Below are positions 56,512 to 64,000 of a DNA stretch of 64,000 bases, piece after piece (the stretch's first letter is position 1; the number at the start of each line of letters is the position of its first letter). The notes under the pieces were generated by a model that saw only the letters and a program-made list of their open reading frames with translations, was not told the origin of the DNA and made no database searches. This DNA comes from Janibacter cremeus. GTDB taxonomy: Bacteria > Actinomycetota > Actinomycetes > Actinomycetales > Dermatophilaceae. Location: assembly GCF_029395675.1 (NCBI RefSeq), contig NZ_CP115184.1:1984001-2048000 (forward strand), given 5' to 3'. The translations under genes and the position numbers were made by a program.

Positions 56512-57371
56512 CGCGCGACCAGGGCACTGCGCGCGATGATGCGCACCTTGGCGAGATCGGGCACCCGCACCCGCTCGCGCGCGATCTGCTGTGCCGGGGT
56601 GGCGCGCAGTCGCAGCGAGAGCGCCTCGAAGAGGGCGTGCGCCGCCCGCACCGCCCGCCTGCTGCTCGGGGGCAGCTGCTCGATCGCCCGAGCGGCTGCG
56701 CGCAGGTCGTCGTCGATGTCGTCGAGCAGCTCGTCGCGCTGGCGGTCGGTGAAGGTCCCGCGGTCGACACCGGGCAGGTACGACCGCCCGAGGAGCTCGT
56801 GGTCGCTGTGGAGGTCGCGCAGGAAGTTCACCTTCTGGAAGGCGGCGCCCAGCCGACGGGCACCGGGCGCGAGGTCCTCGTAGCGGCGGTCGTCACCGGA
56901 GACGAAGACACGCAGGCACATCAGACCCACGACCTCCGCCGACCCGTACACGTACCGGTTGAGCGTCTCCGTGTCGTGCTGGCGCACGGACAGGTCGGCC
57001 CGCATGGCGGCGAAGAACGGGTCGACGAGATCGGCCCCGATGCCGTGCTCGAGGGCAGTGCGCGCGAAGGCGTGGACGACGAGGTTGGCGCTCGCTCCGC
57101 AGGCGAGGGCGCGGTGGGTCTCCTGCTGCAGGCCGTCGAGGAGCCGGCGGCGCTGGTCGGTGTCCCACGGCTGGCTCTCGTCGTCCACGAGCTCGTCCGC
57201 CACCCGCACGAAGGCGTAGACGGAGCACACGTGGGTGCGTACCGGCTGCTGCAGGAGCCGGGTCGCCCACCCGAAGGAGGTCGAGTAGCGACCGATGACG
57301 ACGGCGGCACTCGCGTGGGCGACCTCGTCGTAGGTCGACGAGGCCCTCGCCCGGGCCGGATTGCGCGCCAT
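56508..57371 (-). CDS. crtB: Phytoene synthase
   Basis: A 287-residue prenyl-pyrophosphate synthase-like enzyme condensing two GGPP to phytoene. The Asp-rich motif 1 is VADELVDD (about 57-64) and motif 2 NFLRDLHSDHELL (about 178-190). First gene of the crt operon. TACGTT lies 6 nt before the ATG at 57371, indicating a leaderless transcript. No crtE or regulator gene (MarR, MerR) accompanies the operon here. Confidence 0.94.
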   Translation of the reverse strand: MARNPARARASSTYDEVAHASAAVVIGRYSTSFGWATRLLQQPVRTHVCSVYAFVRVADELVDDESQPWDTDQRRRLLDGLQQETHRALACGASANLVVHAFARTALEHGIGADLVDPFFAAMRADLSVRQHDTETLNRYVYGSAEVVGLMCLRVFVSGDDRRYEDLAPGARRLGAAFQKVNFLRDLHSDHELLGRSYLPGVDRGTFTDRQRDELLDDIDDDLRAAARAIEQLPPSSRRAVRAAHALFEALSLRLRATPAQQIARERVRVPDLAKVRIIARSALVAR

Positions 57372-57411
57372 GTGCAGAACGTACCCGCCATCACGCCCCG
57401 AATCTGCCCAA

Positions 57412-57452
57412 GCAGAGGGCCCGACCGCTCGCACGCGATCGGGCCCTCTGCT
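57412..57452 (-). terminator. Hairpin between tRNA-Ser(CGA) and crtB
   Basis: AGCAGAGGGCCCGA (57412-57425) pairs perfectly with 57439-57452 over a 13-nt loop. It lies downstream of the tRNA and just upstream of the crt operon. Confidence 0.8.
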
Positions 57453-57491
57453 GATGCCGGGACGACATCCGGGCCCCATCGGGCCCCGTGG

Positions 57492-57578
57492 CGGTGGCGG
57501 TGGGATTTGAACCCACGGTCGGCGTCAACCGACAAACGCTTTCGAGGCGTTCTCCTTAGGCCGCTCGGACACGCCACC
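57492..57578 (-). tRNA. tRNA-Ser (CGA)
   Basis: An 87-nt class II tRNA. Acceptor GGTGGCG/CGCCACC with discriminator G, D-arm GAGCGGCCTAAGG, anticodon loop CTCGAAA giving CGA, long variable arm TGTCGGTTGACGCCGACC, T loop GGTTCAAATCC. CCA is not encoded. Confidence 0.95.
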
Positions 57579-57667
57579 GCCGAGAAGGGTACCGGAGCAC
57601 CGCTCCGAGCGAGAAACCGGGCCGCACCCTCCCGCGCACGCGCCACGGACGAAGGGGGTGACCCGGG

Positions 57668-58147
57668 TCAGCGGTGGTCGGCGAAGAAGTCCAGCAGGAG
57701 GCCACCTGCCTGCTGCTCGCGCACGCCACCGACGACCTCGACCCGGTGGGTCGAGCGCCGGTCGCGCACGATGTCCCACACGGAACCGCAGGCGCCCATC
57801 TTCGGGTCCCACGCGCCCAGGACGATCCGGGGCACCCGGGAGGCGACCACCGCACCCGCGCACATCGGGCAGGGCTCGAGCGTGACGACGAGGGTGCACC
57901 CGGTCAGGCGCCACTCCCCCTTCGCCCGCGCCGCGGCCCGCAGGGCGACCACCTCGGCATGACCGGTCGGGTCCCCGTCGCGCTCGCGCACGTTCCTCCC
58001 TTCGCCGATGATCGCGCCCTGCGCGTCGACGACCACCGCGCCCACCGGGATGTCCCCGTCCGCGGCCGCCTGCGCGGCCAGCTGCAGGGCACGGTCCATC
58101 CACGCCTCCTCGGCGGGCCGCTGCGGGCGGGTCGGATCGTGCCTCAC
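57668..58147 (-). CDS. tadA: tRNA-specific adenosine deaminase
   Basis: A cytidine-deaminase-fold enzyme converting A34 to inosine in tRNA-Arg(ACG). The zinc/catalytic motifs are TGHAEVVAL (His, Glu) and PCPMCAGAV (two Cys). With GTG 58147 it has 159 residues and begins VRHDPTRPQ, then the family-like [13 protein letters not shown] at 58099 has GAGGAGG 5 nt upstream and gives 143 residues, so the start is unresolved. It is divergent from upp and shares only 33 bases with it. Confidence 0.93.
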   Translation of the reverse strand: MRHDPTRPQRPAEEAWMDRALQLAAQAAADGDIPVGAVVVDAQGAIIGEGRNVRERDGDPTGHAEVVALRAAARAKGEWRLTGCTLVVTLEPCPMCAGAVVASRVPRIVLGAWDPKMGACGSVWDIVRDRRSTHRVEVVGGVREQQAGGLLLDFFADHR

Positions 58148-58153
58148 GCCCAC

Positions 58154-58180
58154 AGTCTCCCGCACGGTAGGTTCGGGGTC
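58154..58180. promoter_or_regulatory. Compact divergent promoter region tadA/upp
   Basis: For upp, TAGGTT (58168-58173) lies 7 nt before the ATG at 58181. On the other strand TACCGT overlaps the same bases and could serve tadA. The two -10 boxes overlap, so the promoters may be mutually exclusive. Confidence 0.45.
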
Positions 58181-58819
58181 ATGCGCGTCACCGTCCCGGA
58201 CCATCCGCTCATCACCCACAAGTTGACCTACCTGCGGAAGAAGGACACGGACAGCCCGACCTTCCGCCGGCTCGCCGACGAGCTGGTGACGCTCTTGGCA
58301 TACGAGGCCACCCGCGAGGTGCGGTGCGTGCCCTTCGACATCGAGACCCCCGTCGGGCCGACCACCGGGATGAAGCTGTCGACGCCCAAGCCGCTCGTCG
58401 TGCCGATCCTGCGCGCCGGCCTGGGCATGCTCGAGGGCATGGTCCGCCTGCTGCCGACGGCCGAGGTCGGCTTCCTCGGGATGCTGCGCAACGAGGAGAC
58501 GCTCGAGGCGATCACCTACGCCAACCGGCTGCCCGACGACCTCTCCGGCCGGCAGTGCTACGTCATCGACCCGATGCTCGCCACCGGCGGCACGCTGGCG
58601 ATGTCGATCCAGTACCTCGTCGAGCGCGGTGCCGACGACATCACGGCGGTGACTCTCATCGCGGCCCCCGAAGGCATCGACGCCCTGGAACGCGAGCTCG
58701 GTGACCTGCAGGTGCCGATCCGCCTGGTCACCGGCGCGATCGACGAGCGCCTCGACGAGAACGGCTACATCGTCCCCGGGCTCGGCGACGCCGGGGACCG
58801 CCTCTACGGCATCGTCTGA
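58181..58819 (+). CDS. upp: Uracil phosphoribosyltransferase
   Basis: A 212-residue salvage enzyme making UMP from uracil and PRPP. The PRPP loop is [16 protein letters not shown] (about 127-142), the flexible loop [19 protein letters not shown], and the C-terminal uracil-binding [16 protein letters not shown]. Leaderless start at 58181. The 175 bases after its stop hold no clear terminator before the next small gene. Confidence 0.97.
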   Translation: MRVTVPDHPLITHKLTYLRKKDTDSPTFRRLADELVTLLAYEATREVRCVPFDIETPVGPTTGMKLSTPKPLVVPILRAGLGMLEGMVRLLPTAEVGFLGMLRNEETLEAITYANRLPDDLSGRQCYVIDPMLATGGTLAMSIQYLVERGADDITAVTLIAAPEGIDALERELGDLQVPIRLVTGAIDERLDENGYIVPGLGDAGDRLYGIV

Positions 58820-58994
58820 CCTCGGTTTCGAGGCTCGCGCCCAAGGGCGCGCTTCGCGCCTCAGCCACCGGGGGCGAAGGGGGCGGCGCGCCCGCAGGGC
58901 CGGGGTCTCTCGTCCCACTGGTCACATCTGCAACACTGAGGCGTCCTACCGCGCCGTGCGCGGCCAGCCGCCCGATGACGGAGAAGAACGACCC

Positions 58995-59168
58995 ATGAAC
59001 GCGCCACCGATCAAGAAGATCGTCCTCTGGCTGCTCACGATCTTCCTCCTCTACGCGATCCTGACCTCCCCCACCGACGCGGCCGACATGGTCGACACCG
59101 GGTGGGGGATCCTCGCCAACGGCGTGGAGAACATCGGTCAGTTCTTCGACTCCCTGATCAGCCGGTGA
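58995..59168 (+). CDS. Small membrane protein (57 aa), unrecognised
   Basis: A 57-residue protein with one hydrophobic helix (KIVLWLLTIFLLYAILTSP) and an amphipathic C-terminus (DMVDTGWGILANGVENIGQF). ATG at 58995 is preceded by GGAGAAGAACGACCC. It ends 4 bases before the PH-domain gene, so the two probably form an operon. Similar small proteins precede bacterial PH genes in related actinobacteria, but no function is known. Confidence 0.7.
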   Translation: MNAPPIKKIVLWLLTIFLLYAILTSPTDAADMVDTGWGILANGVENIGQFFDSLISR

Positions 59169-59172
59169 CCCG

Positions 59173-59877
59173 GTGTCGGCGCGCGTCGACGGCCGCGGCG
59201 TAGACCGATACCTCCTGCCCGGGGAGACGCCGGCAGCGGAGATCCGGTACCACCCGATCGTCCTGCTCAAGCCGGCGCTGGTCGCCCTCGCCGCCACCGT
59301 CCTCGCGCTGTGGCTCGACCTGGCCATCAGCATCGCCAACGCCGGGATCCTCAAGTACGTCTGGGTCCTGTGGATCGTCGCCTGCCTCTGGGCCGGTTGG
59401 CAGTGGATCGAGTGGCGCCACACCCAGGTCGTGGCCACCGACAAGCGCATCGTCCTCTTCGAGGGGTGGATCAACCACAAGGTCTCGATGATGCCGCTGA
59501 AGAAGGTCACCGACATGGGTTACGAGCGCTCCCTGCTCGGCCGGATGCTCGGTTACGGCACCTTCGTCCTCGAGAGCGCCGGCCAGGACCAGCGCCTGTC
59601 GAGGATCTCCTTCGTCCCGAACCCGGATGACAACTACCGGGCCATCTGCGCCGTCGTCTTCGGTCTGTCGAGCAACCTCGTGGACGACGAGGACCCGCGG
59701 CACTCGGACGACCCCGCCGGCGACAGCTGGACGGACGAGCCTCTCGACGAGCCCGACCAGGACGACCCGTGGGTGCACACCGGCGGTTCCATCTACCGCA
59801 GCCGCGACCTCGTCCGGCGCGACCGCGACGCCGACACCGGTGAGCTGCCGCCGTACGACCCCCGCGACCACGCATGA
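59173..59877 (+). CDS. Bacterial PH (YdbT-like) domain membrane protein
   Basis: A 234-residue protein. Two adjacent membrane helices (about 33-52 and 59-78) are followed by a bPH_2 domain (about 83-160) with VVATDKRIVLFEGWINHKV and MMPLKKVTDMGYERSLLGRM. The C-terminal 60 residues are acidic and disordered (DDEDPRHSDDPAGDS). bPH domains in membrane proteins have unknown function. GTG at 59173. A long palindromic terminator follows. Confidence 0.88.
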   Translation: MSARVDGRGVDRYLLPGETPAAEIRYHPIVLLKPALVALAATVLALWLDLAISIANAGILKYVWVLWIVACLWAGWQWIEWRHTQVVATDKRIVLFEGWINHKVSMMPLKKVTDMGYERSLLGRMLGYGTFVLESAGQDQRLSRISFVPNPDDNYRAICAVVFGLSSNLVDDEDPRHSDDPAGDSWTDEPLDEPDQDDPWVHTGGSIYRSRDLVRRDRDADTGELPPYDPRDHA

Positions 59878-59884
59878 GACGGCA

Positions 59885-59932
59885 TGACGAAGGGCGGTGG
59901 TCACCGGATCCGGTGACCACCGCCCTTCGTCA
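59885..59932. terminator. 48-bp perfect palindrome, bidirectional terminator
   Basis: The arms (59885-59908, TGACGAAGGGCGGTGG...) and 59909-59932 are exact complements with no spacer. It lies between the convergent PH-domain and pntB genes. Confidence 0.92.
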
Positions 59933-59943
59933 GGCACAGCTGG

Positions 59944-61395
59944 TCAGATCAGCTTGAGGATGTCCCCCACCCGCTCCTTGGCATCGCCGAAGAGCATCTG
60001 GGTGTTCTCCTTGAAGAACAGCGGGTTCTGCACCCCGGCGTACCCGGTGGCCATCGACCGCTTGAAGACGATGACGTCCTTGGCGTTCCAGACCTCCAGG
60101 ACGGGCATCCCGGCGATCGGGCTGGTCGGGTCCTCGGCAGCGGCCGGGTTGACCGTGTCGTTGGCGCCGATGACGAGGACGACGTCCGTCTCCGGGAAGT
60201 CGTCGTTGATCTCGTCCATCTCGAGCACGACGTCGTAGGGCACCTTGGCCTCCGCGAGGAGGACGTTCATGTGCCCGGGGAGGCGACCGGCGACGGGGTG
60301 GATCCCGAACCGGACGTCCACCCCCTTCGCCCGCAGCTGCTCGGTGAGGTCGGCGACCGGGTACTGCGCCTGGGCCACGGCCATGCCGTAGCCGGGCGTG
60401 ATGACCACCGAGGAGGCGCCGGTGAGCATCTCGGCCACGGTGTCGGCGTTGGTCTCGCGGTGCTCCCCCTGCTCCTCGTCACCGCTGGACTTCGGCGCCT
60501 CGGCCCCGAATCCGCCGGCGATGACGGAGATGAACGAGCGGTTCATCGCCTTGCACATGATGTAGGACAGGAAGGCACCCGAGGAGCCGACGAGCGCACC
60601 GGTGACGATGAGCAGGTCGTTGGAGAGCATGAAGCCCGCCGCGGCCGCGGCCCAGCCCGAGTAGCTGTTGAGCATCGAGATGACGACCGGCATGTCGCCG
60701 CCGCCGATGGAGGCGACGAGGTGCCACCCGAAGGCCAGGGCGATCACGGTCATGATGCCCAGCGGCACCAACGAGGGCGTGACGACGAACCACACACCCA
60801 GCGCGACAGAGACGAGCACGGCCAGCAGGTTGAGCCAGTGGCGCGCCGGCAGCACGAGCGGTGCGGACTTCATCTTCGCGCTCAGCTTGAGGTAGGCCAC
60901 GATCGAGCCGGTGAAGGTCAGGGCACCGATGAAGACACCGACGAAGACCTCGCCGTTGTGGATGCCGACCATGTCGAGGGCCTCGAGCTCCCGGTGCGCC
61001 TCGACCGCCTCCTCGGAGTCGCCGTGCGCCCCGAGGAAGGAGTTGTAGCCGACGAGGACGGCGGCCAGACCGACGAAGGAGTGCATCATCGCGATGAGCT
61101 CGGGCATGCCGGTCATCTCGACGCGACGGGCGATCCGCACACCGATGGCCCCACCGAGGGCCATGGTGACGACGAGCACGCCCAGACCCCACTTGCCGGC
61201 GTCGACGGCGGCACCTGGTCCGTCGTAGACGCCCTTGACGACGAGCGCGATGGTGGCCACGAGGGCGATGACCATGCCGGCGATGCCGAACCAGTTGCCG
61301 TGCTTGGCCGACTCGTGCTTGCTGAGTCCGGCGAGGCTGAGGATGAACAACAGGGCCGCGACGATGTACGCGGCGGTGACGACTGTGGACAGCAC
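59944..61395 (-). CDS. pntB: NAD(P) transhydrogenase subunit beta
   Basis: A 483-residue subunit combining a membrane domain of eight or nine helices (about 5-260) with the NADP(H)-binding domain III (about 305-483; [16 protein letters not shown] and [18 protein letters not shown]). With PntA it uses the proton gradient to reduce NADP+ with NADH. GTG at 61395 lies 3 bases downstream of the pntA stop codon. It ends before a palindromic terminator. Confidence 0.96.
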   Translation of the reverse strand: MLSTVVTAAYIVAALLFILSLAGLSKHESAKHGNWFGIAGMVIALVATIALVVKGVYDGPGAAVDAGKWGLGVLVVTMALGGAIGVRIARRVEMTGMPELIAMMHSFVGLAAVLVGYNSFLGAHGDSEEAVEAHRELEALDMVGIHNGEVFVGVFIGALTFTGSIVAYLKLSAKMKSAPLVLPARHWLNLLAVLVSVALGVWFVVTPSLVPLGIMTVIALAFGWHLVASIGGGDMPVVISMLNSYSGWAAAAAGFMLSNDLLIVTGALVGSSGAFLSYIMCKAMNRSFISVIAGGFGAEAPKSSGDEEQGEHRETNADTVAEMLTGASSVVITPGYGMAVAQAQYPVADLTEQLRAKGVDVRFGIHPVAGRLPGHMNVLLAEAKVPYDVVLEMDEINDDFPETDVVLVIGANDTVNPAAAEDPTSPIAGMPVLEVWNAKDVIVFKRSMATGYAGVQNPLFFKENTQMLFGDAKERVGDILKLI

Positions 61396-61398
61396 GAC

Positions 61399-62928
61399 TC
61401 AGCCCTTCCGGAACATGTTGAGCATCCGCTGCGTCACGGTGAAGCCACCGAAGACGTTGATGCTGGCGAAGAAGATCGCGGCCGCGGCGACCACCTGGAT
61501 GGCGAGGTTCGACGACGTCACCTGGAGCAGGGCGCCGACGACGATGATCCCGGAGATCGCATTGGTCACCGACATCAGCGGCGTGTGCAGGGCGTGGGCC
61601 ACGTTGCCGATGACGTAGAAGCCGATGGTGACGGCCAGCGCGAAGACGATGAAGTGGGACAGGAAGGCTGCCGGCATGAACGCGGCCGCAACGAGGAAGA
61701 GCGCGGCGGCGCCGCCGATGATCCAGAACTTGCGGTTCGGGTCGACCGGCTTCTTCGGCTCTGCGGGCTCCATCTCGGCGGGCGCCGGCGCCGCGGGGGC
61801 GGCGGAGACCTGCACCGGTGGAGGCGGCCACAGCGTCTCCTTCTGCTGCGTGACCGTCATGCCGCGCACGACGGTGTCCTCCATGTCGAGGACGGCCTCA
61901 CCCTGCTTCTCGGGGGTGATGAGCTTGAGGAGATTGACGACGTTGGTGCCGTACAGCTGGCTGGCCTGCGTCGGGAGGCGACCGGCCAGGTCGGTGTAGC
62001 CGATGATCCGCACGCCGTTGTCGGTGACGACCCGCTCGTCGGCCACGGAACCGGCGACGTTGCCACCGGTGCCGGCGGCCATGTCGATGATGACCGAGCC
62101 CGGCTTCATCGAGGCGACCATCTCCTCGGTGATCAGCCGCGGGGCGGGCTTCCCGGGGATCAGGGCCGTGGTGATGATGATGTCCACGTCCTTGGCCTGC
62201 TCGGCGTAGAGCTCGGCGGCCTTGGCGTTGAAGTCCTCCGAGGCCTCCTTCGCGTAGCCGTCGGACGAGATCTCCTGCTGGACGTCGATCTCGAGGAAGT
62301 CCGCGCCCATCGACTCGACCTGCTCGGCGACCTCCGGGCGCACGTCGAACGCGCGCACGATCGCACCGAGGGAGCCCGCGGCACCGATCGCGGCGAGACC
62401 GGCGACGCCGGCACCGCAGACGAGGACCTTGGCCGGCGGGACCTTGCCCGCGGCCGTGACCTGCCCGGTGAAGAGACCGCCGAACTCGTGGGCGGACTCG
62501 ACGACGGCGCGGTAGCCCGCGATGTTGGCCATCGAGGAGAGCACGTCCAGGGACTGGGCGCGCGAGATCCGCGGCACGGCGTCCATCGCCATCGCGGTCA
62601 CGCCCTGCGCACGCAGCGCCTCGACCTTCTCCGGGTTCAGGGCAGGGGCGAGGAGGGAGGTCAGGATGGCACCCGACCTCAGCAGGGGAACCTCCGCGTC
62701 GGTGGGGGCGTTGATCTTCACGACGATGTCGCTGGCCCACACCTCCGCGGTCTCACCAAGGGTCGCGCCGGCCTCGACGTAGCCCTGGTCGGGGTAGGCC
62801 GAGGCCGCTCCTGCGCCGGGCTCGACGATCACGTCGTAGCCCAGCTTGATCATCTGCGCGACGGTCTTCGGAGTCGCGGCCACACGGGTTTCTCCCGGCC
62901 TTGACTCCTTGGGTACGCCAATTCGCAT
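61399..62928 (-). CDS. pntA: NAD(P) transhydrogenase subunit alpha
   Basis: A 509-residue fused alpha subunit. Domain I (about 1-375) binds NAD(H): [17 protein letters not shown], the Rossmann motif [20 protein letters not shown] and RDLE-type loop area around [10 protein letters not shown] Pro/Ala linker leads to domain II helices (about 420-505; [19 protein letters not shown] and [20 protein letters not shown]). ATG at 62928 follows TGGAGTGACG. A longer frame upstream is not used because the family starts at MRIGVPKE. Confidence 0.96.
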   Translation of the reverse strand: MRIGVPKESRPGETRVAATPKTVAQMIKLGYDVIVEPGAGAASAYPDQGYVEAGATLGETAEVWASDIVVKINAPTDAEVPLLRSGAILTSLLAPALNPEKVEALRAQGVTAMAMDAVPRISRAQSLDVLSSMANIAGYRAVVESAHEFGGLFTGQVTAAGKVPPAKVLVCGAGVAGLAAIGAAGSLGAIVRAFDVRPEVAEQVESMGADFLEIDVQQEISSDGYAKEASEDFNAKAAELYAEQAKDVDIIITTALIPGKPAPRLITEEMVASMKPGSVIIDMAAGTGGNVAGSVADERVVTDNGVRIIGYTDLAGRLPTQASQLYGTNVVNLLKLITPEKQGEAVLDMEDTVVRGMTVTQQKETLWPPPPVQVSAAPAAPAPAEMEPAEPKKPVDPNRKFWIIGGAAALFLVAAAFMPAAFLSHFIVFALAVTIGFYVIGNVAHALHTPLMSVTNAISGIIVVGALLQVTSSNLAIQVVAAAAIFFASINVFGGFTVTQRMLNMFRKG

Positions 62929-63037
62929 CGTCACTCCAGTACTGGGGTGTGGTGGGTGTGGGTCGCTGCGCAACTTACGACAGCGCGCGCGAGATCCCAC
63001 GTCTTTGTGATGGGGATGATGATCACAGGCCCACTGC

Positions 63038-63085
63038 GTGAGACGGCCTTTCGTCTCACTGCGTGGCACGGGCAGCACCCGTGCC
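63038..63085 (-). terminator. Two adjacent 8-bp hairpins
   Basis: GTGAGACG/CGTCTCAC (63038-63059, 6-nt loop) and GGCACGGG/CCCGTGCC (63065-63085, 5-nt loop) lie between the small acidic ORF and pntA. They could terminate the former or shape the pntA leader. Confidence 0.5.
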
Positions 63086-63093
63086 GGGGTCGC

Positions 63094-63258
63094 TCACTCC
63101 TCGCTCGGGGCGACCTGCGAGTCGGGGTCCTCCTCCGCCTCGGCGGCGTCGAGCACCGCCTCGCGGACCTCCTCCTCGTCCTCCCAGACGGTGTGCTCCT
63201 CGGGCTCGCGGCCACCGGCCGCGGACAGCAGGAGCAGCGCCAGGAGCAGCCGGACCAT
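63094..63258 (-). CDS. Small acidic protein with hydrophobic N-terminus (54 aa)
   Basis: ATG at 63258 is preceded by TCGGAGGT with 4-nt spacing, a strong ribosome-binding site. The predicted protein begins MVRLLLALLLLSAAGG, resembling a signal peptide or short anchor, and the remaining 38 residues are very acidic (TVWEDEEEVREAVLDAAEA). No family is recognised. Support is the ribosome-binding site, the clear two-part composition and the hairpins after the stop; without homologues it stays tentative. Confidence 0.5.
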   Translation of the reverse strand: MVRLLLALLLLSAAGGREPEEHTVWEDEEEVREAVLDAAEAEEDPDSQVAPSEE

Positions 63259-63368
63259 CGTGACCTCCGAGACGAAGGGGGGCGTGCCCGGGATCGCGAC
63301 GGCACGCTCGTTCAGAGTAGGGCCGGGAAGGGGTGTCGCACTGCCTTACTCACGAGTAACCTTTGGCC

Positions 63369-64000
63369 ATGGACCACGAGGAAGTCAGTGGCGGGGCCCG
63401 GGCGGTCGCGGCGGCGGCCGCCCACGGCGCGGAGACGATGTTCACCCTCTCGGGGGCGCACATCTTCCCCCTCCACGACGGTGCGGTCACCGCGGAGCCG
63501 CCGCTGCGGTTGGTCGACGTGCGCCACGAGCAGACGGCCGTCTTCGCGGCCGAGGCCACCGGCAAGCTCACGCGCACGCCGGGGCTGGCCGCGCTCACGG
63601 CCGGGCCGGGCGTGACCAACGGCGTCAGCGCGATCGCGCAGGCCCACTTCTCCGGCTCACCCGTCGTCGTCCTCGGCGGTCGCGCCGCGAGCTACTCCTG
63701 GGGACGCGGCGCGCTGCAGGAGTTCGACCACCCCCCACTGCTCGCGCCGGTGACGAAGCAGGCGGCGACGGTCCAGTCGGTGGAGAAGATCGCGCCTGCC
63801 GTCGACGAGGCCTTCCGGCTCGCGGCCGCCCCGCACCGCGGACCGGTCTTCCTCGACGTCCCGATGGACGAACTCTTCAACGACACCGAGGCGTCGCCGG
63901 TCACGGCGTCCACGACCCCTCCGGTCACTCCCGACGACGCGGACATCGCCCGCATCGCGGACCTGCTGGCCACGGCGGAGCGCCCCCTCCTGGTCCTCGG
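63369..64000 (+). CDS. Acetolactate synthase-like ThDP enzyme (partial)
   Basis: The N-terminal 210 residues of a thiamine-diphosphate enzyme that continues past the window edge. The pyrimidine-binding domain is complete: TMFTLSGAHIFPLHDG, the catalytic Glu in VDVRHEQTAVFAAEA, and TAGPGVTNGVSAIAQAHFSGSPVVVLGG. The second domain has just begun. It resembles IlvB-like or oxalyl-CoA decarboxylase-type proteins; the deciding C-terminal part is missing. TAACCT lies 6 nt before the ATG at 63369, so the transcript is probably leaderless. Confidence 0.85.
   Translation, partial: MDHEEVSGGARAVAAAAAHGAETMFTLSGAHIFPLHDGAVTAEPPLRLVDVRHEQTAVFAAEATGKLTRTPGLAALTAGPGVTNGVSAIAQAHFSGSPVVVLGGRAASYSWGRGALQEFDHPPLLAPVTKQAATVQSVEKIAPAVDEAFRLAAAPHRGPVFLDVPMDELFNDTEASPVTASTTPPVTPDDADIARIADLLATAERPLLVL

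Noticed and set aside
60271..62904. An 877-codon open frame on the plus strand opposite pntB/pntA
   Set aside because: It is the antisense of two well-supported genes; its residue content (Asp/Gly/His/Arg-rich) is typical of reverse-frame readings in GC-rich DNA.

Overview
The window is chromosomal DNA of a high-GC actinobacterium. The rRNA genes have an actinobacterial layout, coding DNA is strongly G/C-biased at third codon positions, GTG starts are frequent, and many genes look leaderless (a TANNNT box 6-7 nt before the start codon). Gene order resembles the Mycobacterium tuberculosis stretch from about Rv3659c to Rv3683 plus the lysC-recR-dnaX block. A C50-carotenoid operon of Corynebacterium/Micrococcus type points to Micrococcales, perhaps Intrasporangiaceae. 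The family assignment is inference. I see no prophage, insertion sequence, CRISPR array or plasmid gene, so this is core genome.

Layout. 1-2702 (minus): Tad/Flp pilus genes (tadC partial, tadB, tadA, ssd). 3069-3923: degenerate Fic-like protein. 3956-9956 (plus): LytS/LytTR two-component system followed by two acetate/pyruvate-type sodium:solute symporters, each with a small membrane partner. 10049-13760: bioB, a BioY-EcfA-EcfT biotin uptake system and the divergent repressor gene bioQ, with a double operator. 13763-16894: phenylalanine hydroxylase and acetyl-CoA synthetase. 17031-22326 (minus): one rrn operon (16S-23S-5S) with promoter, leader, processing stem and terminator. 22897-36870: GDPD, holin-like protein, alpha/beta hydrolase, CoA-type Nudix, nth, crp, MBL hydrolase, Nudix, RidA, DUF4177, two ArsA-type ATPases, bifunctional PBP with PASTA domain, YqeY and a metallophosphoesterase, close to M. 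tuberculosis order but without whiB4 and marP. 36946-41632: tRNA-Pro, VOC protein, frameshifted DUF1275 gene, YchJ-like protein, enoyl-CoA hydratase-like protein, PPi-type phosphofructokinase, LytR_C protein. 41811-50012: an asd-like pseudoenzyme gene, lysC, DUF5063 gene, recR, dnaX (no ybaB between them), FMN reductase, repeat-rich coiled-coil protein, 4.5S RNA, tRNA-Ser(GGA). 50097-57371: small membrane/LytR_C genes and the carotenoid operon crtB-crtI-crtYe-crtYf-crtEb-(membrane protein)-glycosyltransferase-idi. 57492-64000: tRNA-Ser(CGA), tadA deaminase, upp, small membrane and PH-domain genes, pntB-pntA, a small acidic ORF and a truncated ThDP-enzyme gene.

How genes work together. Acetate uptake (symporters) and activation (acs) lie close to each other. 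Biotin is both imported and made (bioB), probably under BioQ. The crt genes should convert GGPP to a cyclic, possibly glycosylated C50 carotenoid, but crtE is not here. PntAB couples the proton gradient to NADPH formation.

Most unusual observations. (1) An octamer GAAGGGGG/CCCCCTTC is heavily over-represented (about 34 hand-counted copies, evenly split between strands, often in intergenic DNA and terminator arms). (2) Three proteins keep a family fold but lack a key catalytic residue (Fic-like, alpha/beta hydrolase, ASADH-like). (3) whiB4 and ybaB are missing from otherwise conserved neighbourhoods. (4) A single-base frameshift breaks a DUF1275 gene.
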